Source of the DNA: Desulfobulbaceae bacterium
Lineage (GTDB): Bacteria > Desulfobacterota > Desulfobulbia > Desulfobulbales > Desulfocapsaceae
Reading direction: 5' to 3'
Assembly (NCBI GenBank): GCA_030632405.1
Contig: DAOVUU010000021.1
Coordinates: 1-12,676 of the forward strand
Length of the DNA stretch: 12,676 bases
This document shows positions 7,321 to 12,676 of the stretch, piece after piece. Positions within the stretch are counted from its first letter, which is position 1; the number at the start of each line of letters is the position of its first letter. A program made the translations under genes and the position numbers. The notes under the pieces were generated by a model, which was not told the origin of the DNA, ran no database searches, and saw nothing but the letters and a program-made list of their open reading frames with translations.

Positions 7321-8421
7321 ATGAAAATCAAAGAAGTAAAAGCTGAATTATTGCGCATGCCGCTGCCTCGGCCTATGCAGTCAGGGTCATCAAGCGGTGC
7401 AAAGGGAGGGCCTGTTAAACATATTTTTATGCCGCTGGCCATCATCACCACCGAAAGCGGCATTAGAGGAACCGGCTACGGCTGGACACTTCTTGGCGGG
7501 GCCTCGGCCATAAAATGCATCATCGAAGACGACTTCGCACCTTTACTGGTAGGCGAAAACGCACTGGACAACGAACGACTGTGGACAAAGCTTAATAAAA
7601 GACTGCAATCTGTTGGCAGATCCGGTGTGGTTAATCAAGCCCAGGCAGCAGTCGATCTCGCCCTCTGGGATATCAAAGGTAAGGCTGCGAACCTGCCAAT
7701 ATACAAACTGCTTGGAGGTAGTCGGGAAAGCGCACCTGTTTACGGTTCAGATGGTGGCTGGCTGTATCTGAGTGTTGAAGAAATGCTCACAACTTTTGAA
7801 GAGTACCTGGACCAGGGAATGATGGGTGTAAAAATGAAACTTGGCCACGCCGATCCCCGTATCGATATCGACCGCGTAACCCAGGTTCGCAAGTCACTGG
7901 GCGATGACGTCTGGATAGCAACCGATGCCAATCAGAAATGGGATTATCCTACGGCGCTCTGGGTAGGCCGGGAACTGGAGCAGCTTGGTGTCGCCTGGTT
8001 TGAAGAACCACTCTGGTGTGACGATGTGTCCAACCATGCCAGGTTGGCCGCTGACCTTGACATCCCAATCGCCATAGGGGAGACCCTTGGCTCTAAGTAC
8101 GAATTTGATGCCTATATCCGTTCAGATGCTGCGGACATTCTGCAACCCGATATCTGCCGGGTTGGTGGAATTACAGAGATGACCAAAGTCGTCTCTATGG
8201 CCATGGTTGCCGGTCGCCCCCTTGCTCCTCATCATATGATGGAGAGTACCATTCATGTTGCCTGTGGTGTCATGGATTCAGGTCCTATCGAATTCATGCC
8301 CTGGGTCTCTTCGGCTTTCTCTGAGCCGGTAATAATTAAAGATGGGGAAATGTTTCCACCACAAAAACCGGGTCTGGGACTGGAAATTACAGAAGATGTA
8401 ATTAATAAATACCGGTTATAG
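7321..8421 (+). CDS. Mandelate racemase-subgroup enolase superfamily enzyme (acid dehydratase or racemase)
   Basis: A 366-residue enzyme with the N-terminal capping domain (about 1-130) and a (beta/alpha)7-beta barrel. It removes the alpha-proton of a carboxylate to form a Mg-stabilised enediolate, leading to racemisation or dehydration of a hydroxy acid. The full mandelate racemase active site can be read: K171 and K173 (KMK), metal ligands D202 (TDAN), E228 (FEEP) and E254 (GET), the Asp-His dyad D277 (QPD) and H304 (APHH), and E324 (IEFMPW). From memory these are K164, K166, D195, E221, E247, D270, H297 and E317 of Pseudomonas mandelate racemase, a constant offset of 7. The start has AAGGA 10 nt upstream. 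It follows the transporter/LeuCD operon by 189 nt, so it may be co-transcribed or have its own promoter. The substrate is unknown; acid-sugar dehydratases share the same residues. Confidence 0.92.
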   Translation: MKIKEVKAELLRMPLPRPMQSGSSSGAKGGPVKHIFMPLAIITTESGIRGTGYGWTLLGGASAIKCIIEDDFAPLLVGENALDNERLWTKLNKRLQSVGRSGVVNQAQAAVDLALWDIKGKAANLPIYKLLGGSRESAPVYGSDGGWLYLSVEEMLTTFEEYLDQGMMGVKMKLGHADPRIDIDRVTQVRKSLGDDVWIATDANQKWDYPTALWVGRELEQLGVAWFEEPLWCDDVSNHARLAADLDIPIAIGETLGSKYEFDAYIRSDAADILQPDICRVGGITEMTKVVSMAMVAGRPLAPHHMMESTIHVACGVMDSGPIEFMPWVSSAFSEPVIIKDGEMFPPQKPGLGLEITEDVINKYRL

Positions 8422-8430
8422 GCTATTCTC

Positions 8431-8458
8431 TTTTAGCTTTTAGCAGTTAACTGCTAAG
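8431..8458. repeat. Heptad repeat ending in a perfect 18-nt palindrome
   Basis: The units TTTTAGC, TTTTAGC, AGTTAAC and TGCTAAG follow each other with a 7-nt step. Positions 8440-8457 form the perfect palindrome TTAGCAGTTAACTGCTAA. It starts 9 nt after the enolase-superfamily stop codon and could form the stem of a transcript end. Confidence 0.65.
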
Positions 8459-8471
8459 GCGGGATACCCGC
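8459..8471. terminator. Small GC hairpin, possible part of a terminator
   Basis: GCGGG-ATA-CCCGC is a 5-bp GC stem with a 3-nt loop immediately after the 18-nt palindrome and 37 nt after the rightward gene. There is no T-run behind it, so it is at best an imperfect terminator working with the neighbouring palindrome. Confidence 0.35.
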
Positions 8472-8517
8472 AACCCAAAAACTGATGATAACTTTACCAT
8501 TCTTAGTGCATATTTTT

Positions 8518-8702
8518 GAACACCGAACATTCAACACCGAACATCGAACATCGAATGATAAAAACTGCACTATACCGCAAATGGGCTGATACCAAGTATA
8601 TTTTTGGGGAGTTGAAATTTTTACAAAGTTACTCTTCTTACAGATTATGCGCTTGACTCCACATTCGGTGTTCGATGTTGAATGTTCGGTGTTCGGTGTT
8701 CA
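8518..8702. repeat. 185-nt MITE-like element with heptad-repeat terminal inverted repeats
   Basis: The left arm (8518-8556) is built of GAACACC, GAACATT, CAACACC, GAACATC, GAACATC units. The right arm (8663-8702) reads ATTCGGT, GTTCGAT, GTTGAAT, GTTCGGT, GTTCGGT, GTTCA. Read on the other strand, the right arm also begins GAACACC and matches the left arm over about 30 nt with few differences when shifted by one heptad. ATTTTT flanks both ends (8512-8517 and 8702-8707), which could be a target duplication but is low complexity. The 106-nt core shows nothing recognisable. The T-rich run after the right arm could also make this a rightward transcription stop. Confidence 0.7.
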
Positions 8703-8763
8703 TTTTTTTCTTGTTTTTTATTACAGGTTTTAAGGAGTAAGGTACTGACGGCTGCCTGCTAAG

Positions 8764-9897
8764 TTACCAGCCGTTAACCCTGCTCCAGACATCGGTAATT
8801 TCGGTAGAACCATCTGTTACATAGTACTTATCGTACATTGCTCCCGTTCCACATGCATGGTTTGGCAGGATACGAACTGCGCTGCCAATCTCAAACGAGT
8901 TCCAGTCCACCTCATTTCCACCGCGATCAGCAATAATCCCATGCTCCTGGTTAGTGGATGCTACAATCAGATTTTGAAGTGACTGTCCCTCAACATTGCA
9001 TACCAGGCCGTATCCCTGATCTACTTTCTGTGCAGCGGTCCCTCGATCGCGGGAAAGGGCCATCCATCCTCCATCGGTTATCACCCACCCTTTCTTTTTT
9101 TGATGGCCAATAACAGAAGTCAGCACTGAAATTGCAATATCATCCACATCACATACAGCCAACCCCGCCATAACCAGATCTTGAAACACAAAGACGCCGG
9201 CCCTTACCTCTGTGACACCGGTGAGATCTTCGGCAAACCAGGCGGTAGGAGTTGAACCAACACTCACAATGGGACATGGCAAACCATTTTGACGTAATAC
9301 TCCGGCGCTCGTGGCTGCCACATATCTCTCGGTTTCAGCAACTGCGCGAATTTCCTCAATAGATTTACATTGATAAGATGCCCCGGCATGGGTCAGTACG
9401 CCGGCCAGTTCCACACCATCCTCATCATGCGCCAGCCTGCCGATTTCCATCAGCAGAGAATCCCCAAGTGGTACACCTGAACGATGTCCATCGCAGTCGA
9501 GTTCTATGAGAGCTGGAATACTCAAACCATATTCAACTCCCTTTGCTGCAACAAATCTTACCTGCTCAACCGAATCGAGAAGGACGGTAATAGCGGCCCC
9601 CTGTTTCATAAGATTGGCGATATGGTCAAGCTTAACAGGGGCAATACCTACCGCATAAACAATATCCTTGATACCATGGCCAAAATAATATTCCGCCTCT
9701 TTAAGAGTTGATACAGTGATCCCCCCAGATTGGCCGGCGATAGCTATTTGAATAACATCTATGTTTTTTGCTGTCTTCCCATGAGGTCTCAGGTTTACCC
9801 CGAGGGCCTTCATACGGGCATGAAGAGAAGAAATGTTTTTTTCCATTTTCCCTCTATCCAGAACCAGGCATGGTGTCTCTAAATTTAATAGATTCAT
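8764..9897 (-). CDS. PLP-dependent D-serine dehydratase / D-threonine aldolase-like enzyme
   Basis: A 377-residue fold-type III PLP enzyme (alanine racemase N-terminal barrel plus the D-serine dehydratase-like C-terminal domain). The PLP lysine is K41 in LRPHGKTAK, matching RPHxKTH/RPHGKTH in characterised eukaryotic-type D-serine dehydratases and D-threonine aldolases, although the usual following His is Ala43 here. The metal-binding HxC pair of this family is present as H347/C349 (PNHACGTG). Family activities are elimination of water and ammonia from D-serine or D-threo-3-hydroxyaspartate, or cleavage of D-3-hydroxy amino acids to glycine and an aldehyde. The ATG at 9897 has AGAGGT upstream and lies 16 nt after ridA, so the two form an operon. 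RidA next door favours a dehydratase, which releases enamine/imine, over an aldolase. The exact substrate is open. Confidence 0.9.
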   Translation of the reverse strand: MNLLNLETPCLVLDRGKMEKNISSLHARMKALGVNLRPHGKTAKNIDVIQIAIAGQSGGITVSTLKEAEYYFGHGIKDIVYAVGIAPVKLDHIANLMKQGAAITVLLDSVEQVRFVAAKGVEYGLSIPALIELDCDGHRSGVPLGDSLLMEIGRLAHDEDGVELAGVLTHAGASYQCKSIEEIRAVAETERYVAATSAGVLRQNGLPCPIVSVGSTPTAWFAEDLTGVTEVRAGVFVFQDLVMAGLAVCDVDDIAISVLTSVIGHQKKKGWVITDGGWMALSRDRGTAAQKVDQGYGLVCNVEGQSLQNLIVASTNQEHGIIADRGGNEVDWNSFEIGSAVRILPNHACGTGAMYDKYYVTDGSTEITDVWSRVNGW

Positions 9898-9913
9898 TTA
9901 TGACCTCTGATAA

Positions 9914-10297
9914 TTAACTCTTTTTAACCGCTGCAACAGCATCTACCTCTATCTGGAAACCAAAATGCAACTCTCTGGTAGGAACTATTGCCCTGGCGGG
10001 GCGATGATCGCCAAAAAAATCCGCATAAACTGCGTTTACCCTGTCCCATAATGCAATGTCCGATATATAAACGGTCACCTTTAATACCTGTTTTTTATCA
10101 CTTCTGCCATTTTTTAAAATGGCTTCAAGATTTGCCAGTACCTGTTCCGTCTGCTCTTCAATAGTTCCGACATGTTTTTCTTTGCTCCCTGGATCTACAG
10201 GGAGCTGGCCGGAAACATATATGAGCCCCATATGTTCAATTGCCTGAGAATAATGTCCTGCAGGTGAAGGGGCATCGATTGTAGATATTTCTTTCAT
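9914..10297 (-). CDS. ridA: RidA-family enamine/imine deaminase (YjgF/YER057c/UK114)
   Basis: A 127-residue protein of standard RidA length. RidA hydrolyses reactive 2-aminoacrylate-type enamines/imines, released by PLP dehydratases, to 2-oxo acids and ammonia. The active-site set is visible: Y16 (HYSQA), S29 (VSGQLPVDP), R102 (RPARAIVP) and E117 (QIEVDA). The R-to-E distance of 15 is the same as R105/E120 in enterobacterial RidA (numbering from memory), so it belongs to the catalytically active type. The body (GTIEEQTEQVLANLEAIL, NAVYADFFGDHRPAR) is typical. A good AGAGGAG site precedes the ATG. It is the first gene of a two-gene leftward unit with the PLP enzyme, which supplies a clear reason for it. 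The 88 nt upstream contain no obvious promoter, so read-through from the signalling genes is possible. Confidence 0.93.
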   Translation of the reverse strand: MKEISTIDAPSPAGHYSQAIEHMGLIYVSGQLPVDPGSKEKHVGTIEEQTEQVLANLEAILKNGRSDKKQVLKVTVYISDIALWDRVNAVYADFFGDHRPARAIVPTRELHFGFQIEVDAVAAVKKS

Positions 10298-10385
10298 GTA
10301 AATCTCCTCTTGCTGTTGTGGGCTATCACTAAATGATTTTCTACGTTTGTCTGTTCCACCCCTTATGTCTACCTGGATTCGAATC

Positions 10386-11444
10386 CTAAAAGAAAATATC
10401 TCCCTGCTCCATACCGCTCAACTTTTTCCTCAAAGTCCCGACAAAAGCAAATATCTTCTTTAATATACCTCTTTCCGAATGGGAGAGTTCCAATAAGGCG
10501 ACGAAATTATCAGGCTGTTCATTCAATTTGATTTGCCCCAGCTGGTGTCTAAAGCGCATCTTCATAAGATAATTGTAGGATTCGACAATTTCTGAATGCG
10601 TACTCGTTGAGAAAACACCTTTACCATGGAGAAGTTCCAGCCTCTGCAGCGTATTTGTACTATCCAGAGAATATTGTATAGCGTGGATCCGTGCAAAACC
10701 AACAATCATGGCCATAACATGTTTAATGTTAAAGCTGTCTGCATGCGGGCCTTTTGACTCAACAGATATGTTTCCAAAAAAATTCAGTGGGATTTTAAAT
10801 AACAGTGTATTTTCCGCCATAAGATAAAAAAACACCGGACGCCGTTTAACAATTGTTTTTATGTGAGTTTTTATCTCTTCCACATATTGCCATTCACCAT
10901 ATCGACAATTGAAATCGAAAAAAATTCCCAACTCCATAAGATCCTGCGGGTTCGCCTCTGCAACCCAACTGCTGAAGTATTTTTTCCAGGTACTGAGCGG
11001 CTGGCACCACTTGGGATTCATAGCCATGATATTTCCCTTACAGAAATTATATCCGACTTTATCAAGTCCAGTGCATATACTGGTACTTAATCGAGCAAAG
11101 TAGTTCGTAACATGATCCAGTCGATCTTCTGTGACATCTTCAAAAATTATCGCATTATCCTGATCCGTCGCCAGGGTCTGCTCCCCCCGTCCCTCACTTC
11201 CAAGGCTTACAAAGGCAAAAGCCACAGGGGGGACTCCACTCTCAGAAAGTGCAAAATGCAGCAGTCTATCCAAAACCGCATCTGCAATTGAACTGATAAT
11301 ATGCGTTATATTTTTGGCGTGTACACCCCTGTCAATGAGAGTTTTGATTATTTCGGACAACCTGGCATGGCTGGCAGCAACTTCATGCACATCTTTTGCT
11401 GCATTGATTTCATTGATCAGGATAGTGGGAGAAAAACAGTGCAT
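10386..11444 (-). CDS. DUF294-type putative nucleotidyltransferase
   Basis: A 352-residue protein matching the nucleotidyltransferase half of the DUF294 family. The polymerase-beta-like active-site motif LGSEGRGEQTLATDQDNAII spans 81-100, with G82-S83, R86, E88 and the acidic pair D94/D96. The C-terminal DUF294_C part has FFDFNCRYGE (175-184) and FNIKHVMAMIVGFARIHAI (238-256), corresponding to the family's DFRP-YG and DLK...ARV-AL blocks. Family members usually carry N-terminal cyclic-nucleotide-binding and CBS domains. Here only a short helical N-terminus (1-70) is present, so the sensory part is missing or supplied by a partner. It starts 21 nt after the HD-GYP gene with GAGG upstream, in one operon. 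The family resembles GlnD-like protein-modifying enzymes but its substrate is not known. Confidence 0.87.
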   Translation of the reverse strand: MHCFSPTILINEINAAKDVHEVAASHARLSEIIKTLIDRGVHAKNITHIISSIADAVLDRLLHFALSESGVPPVAFAFVSLGSEGRGEQTLATDQDNAIIFEDVTEDRLDHVTNYFARLSTSICTGLDKVGYNFCKGNIMAMNPKWCQPLSTWKKYFSSWVAEANPQDLMELGIFFDFNCRYGEWQYVEEIKTHIKTIVKRRPVFFYLMAENTLLFKIPLNFFGNISVESKGPHADSFNIKHVMAMIVGFARIHAIQYSLDSTNTLQRLELLHGKGVFSTSTHSEIVESYNYLMKMRFRHQLGQIKLNEQPDNFVALLELSHSERGILKKIFAFVGTLRKKLSGMEQGDIFF

Positions 11445-11465
11445 ATCATCCCTCGGGAAAATCCT

Positions 11466-12632
11466 TTACATAAAAACATTCGATTCAAAAATAGCCGGAC
11501 GCGTGAGTTTTTTACTCTGACTGGCAAGACACCGAACCGCAGAGCAACTCAGCTCAAACAGTTCGGGATTTTTGGGTAATGCAGCAAACAGGGCTTTAAC
11601 TACCTCAGGATCGAATTGATGTCCGGCTCCACTCTGCATATTTGATATGGCGTCTTCCATGCTCATTCTGGCAAGATATTTTCTACCGGCCAACATCGTT
11701 TCAAAAGCATCACAGACAGTCAGGATACGCACTCCCAGGGGGATGGTTTCTCCTTTCAGGCCGTCGGGATATCCTGTACCATCAAACCTCTCGTGATGAT
11801 GAAGGATTAACGGTTCAATATCGTGAAGAAAGAGGAGAGGACGGGTAATTCTTGCACCCACTTCAGGGTGCCGTTTGACAATATCGTTCTCTTTACGGGA
11901 CAGGATCCCCAGACGCTGCAGGATATCATCCTCCATACCTATTTTGCCAATATCATGCAGCAGACCGCCATGATAAATTGTCTCAATCTCCCCTTCAGGC
12001 AGCCCCATTTCGCCAGCTATCATCCTGGCAAATTTTGCCACTTTAACCGAGTGACCATGGGTCTTTTCGTCCTTTGCCTCAAGGGCAAGGGTGAGCCCTT
12101 CAATCATCTGGCGAAGATTACCCATCATCTTTTCATCATTAATGATGGCTCTCTGCAGAGCAATCGCCCCCTGCTCTCCAAGAGCCGTCACCAACTCCAT
12201 TTCTCCAGTATTAAGTTTTCTACTGTCGTGGAAATAGACCGCAAGAATACCGCCGCAGGAACCAACAATATCAAAAAAAAGACCCGTTATGGAGCCTACC
12301 CTTCTTTTACCCAACCTCTCCAGATCAGGGATATGAGGATCGTGTCGAGCATCTTCAATGAAAACTGACTGACCTAGATTTCTGTTAAAGATAGTAACAA
12401 GTATATCGTAACCAACCTCTTCCAGACTGCGATACGAAAATCCGTCTGAAAACTTGGATGTTATTTTTTTATTAGAGTGATCAACAATCCAGAAGATACA
12501 ACCTTTTGCCCCCAGGATATCTTTGATTCGGGTAACGATGGCTTCGAGAATGTCGGAACTCTTCTCACCGGAATGTATCGCTTTACTTACCTCGGCAAAC
12601 ACTCTGAAAAATGTTGCATAATCACCAGTCAT
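11466..12632 (-). CDS. GAF domain HD-GYP phosphodiesterase
   Basis: A 388-residue cytoplasmic signalling protein. Residues 10-165 form a GAF domain (SSDILEAIVTRIKDILGAKGCIFWI at its start, EQGAIALQRAII at its end). Residues about 175-350 form an HD-GYP domain with metal and catalytic residues intact: H194 (GHSVKVA), H226-D227 and K230 (HDIGK), H255 (KRHPEVG), H279/H280 (HHHERFDGTGYP) with the GYP at 287-289, and D308 (VCDAF). Such domains hydrolyse cyclic-di-GMP and in some members cGAMP. In-frame stop codons just upstream fix the ATG at 12632 as the earliest possible start, with GGAG before it. The ATG overlaps the previous stop (ATGA), so it is coupled to an upstream gene. With the DUF294 protein behind it, it looks like a ligand-sensing second-messenger module; the signal is unknown. 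No link to the metabolic genes is shown. Confidence 0.93.
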   Translation of the reverse strand: MTGDYATFFRVFAEVSKAIHSGEKSSDILEAIVTRIKDILGAKGCIFWIVDHSNKKITSKFSDGFSYRSLEEVGYDILVTIFNRNLGQSVFIEDARHDPHIPDLERLGKRRVGSITGLFFDIVGSCGGILAVYFHDSRKLNTGEMELVTALGEQGAIALQRAIINDEKMMGNLRQMIEGLTLALEAKDEKTHGHSVKVAKFARMIAGEMGLPEGEIETIYHGGLLHDIGKIGMEDDILQRLGILSRKENDIVKRHPEVGARITRPLLFLHDIEPLILHHHERFDGTGYPDGLKGETIPLGVRILTVCDAFETMLAGRKYLARMSMEDAISNMQSGAGHQFDPEVVKALFAALPKNPELFELSCSAVRCLASQSKKLTRPAIFESNVFM

Positions 12633-12676
12633 GACTGCTCCAACTCAAATTGGCCCACTCTGTCAAACAATTCCAT
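12629..12676 (-). CDS. C-terminal end of an unknown upstream gene (partial)
   Basis: Reading leftward from the window end, one frame stays open and stops with TGA at 12631-12629, overlapping the HD-GYP start as ATGA. It encodes the last 15 residues MELFDRVGQFELEQS; the leading Met may be internal. The 4-nt overlap is the main reason for calling it a gene end. A second frame is also open over this short stretch, so the call is moderate. No function can be given. Confidence 0.5.
   Translation of the reverse strand: MELFDRVGQFELEQS

Larger units (their letters stand above)
8422..8763. other. Convergent intergenic region rich in palindromes and heptad repeats
   Basis: These 342 nt lie between two convergent genes and hold no convincing coding sequence. 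From left to right they contain an 18-nt perfect palindrome, a small GC hairpin, a 185-nt element with heptad-repeat inverted termini, a T-rich stretch (8703-8720), and a short inverted repeat (ACGGCTG 8748-8754 / CAGCCGT 8768-8774) that spans the stop codon of the leftward gene. Bidirectional transcription stop is the likely overall job. Confidence 0.8.

Noticed and set aside
8518..8702. CRISPR array
   Set aside because: The repeated units are 7 nt with no spacers between them and occur in inverted blocks; there are no cas genes.
10375..10386. GGATTCGAATCC resembling a tRNA T-arm or attachment site
   Set aside because: The flanks cannot form the 5-bp T-stem or any acceptor, anticodon or D arm; it is only a 12-nt palindrome after the DUF294 stop.
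11823..12368. 181-codon plus-strand frame inside the HD-GYP gene
   Set aside because: Opposite strand to a fully conserved GAF-HD-GYP coding sequence; no recognisable domain.

Overview
The window looks like chromosomal DNA of a Gram-negative, probably anaerobic bacterium of the Desulfobacterota (old Deltaproteobacteria) type. This is an inference from the mix of a sigma-54 activator, a TTT-family transporter, an HD-GYP protein and a DUF294 protein, mid-range base composition, and repeat-rich intergenic DNA. No rRNA or other phylogenetic marker is present. All genes appear intact except those cut by the window edges.

Layout. (i) 1-1838, minus: a PrpR-type sigma-54 activator, cut at its C-terminal helix-turn-helix by the window start. 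(ii) 1839-2244: divergent control region with a 16-bp-arm inverted repeat (1859-1898) and a well-spaced -24/-12 promoter (2140-2155) facing right. (iii) 2245-7131, plus: a probable operon tctC-tctA-tctB-leuC-like-leuD-like, with a 13-bp perfect stem-loop between tctC and tctA. (iv) 7321-8421, plus: a mandelate-racemase-subgroup enolase superfamily enzyme, separated from the operon by a heptad-repeat hairpin. (v) 8422-8763: convergent intergenic region full of heptad repeats and palindromes. (vi) 8764-10297, minus: RidA followed by a PLP-dependent D-serine dehydratase/D-threonine aldolase-fold enzyme. (vii) 10386-12676, minus: a signalling group (end of an unknown gene, GAF-HD-GYP, DUF294 nucleotidyltransferase-like) with ATGA coupling and a short gap.

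How the genes may work together. The left and central part reads as an inducible catabolic island for an unidentified hydroxy-di- or tricarboxylate. A cytoplasmic PrpR-like sensor would drive a sigma-54 promoter. The TctC binding protein and TctA/TctB membrane proteins would import the acid, a LeuCD-like [4Fe-4S] hydro-lyase would dehydrate or isomerise it, and the enolase-superfamily enzyme would racemise or dehydrate a related 2-hydroxy acid. The convergent pair fits a separate or accessory step: PLP beta-elimination from a D-amino acid (for example D-serine or a D-3-hydroxyaspartate) gives an enamine/imine that RidA hydrolyses to a 2-oxo acid. No leuA or leuB lies alongside, so leucine synthesis is not the obvious role of the LeuCD pair. 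The substrate cannot be named from sequence alone.

The most unusual non-coding signal is that three separate intergenic elements (7155-7210, 8431-8458, 8518-8702), with different sequences, all share a strict 7-bp period and inverted symmetry. The largest has a MITE-like outline.
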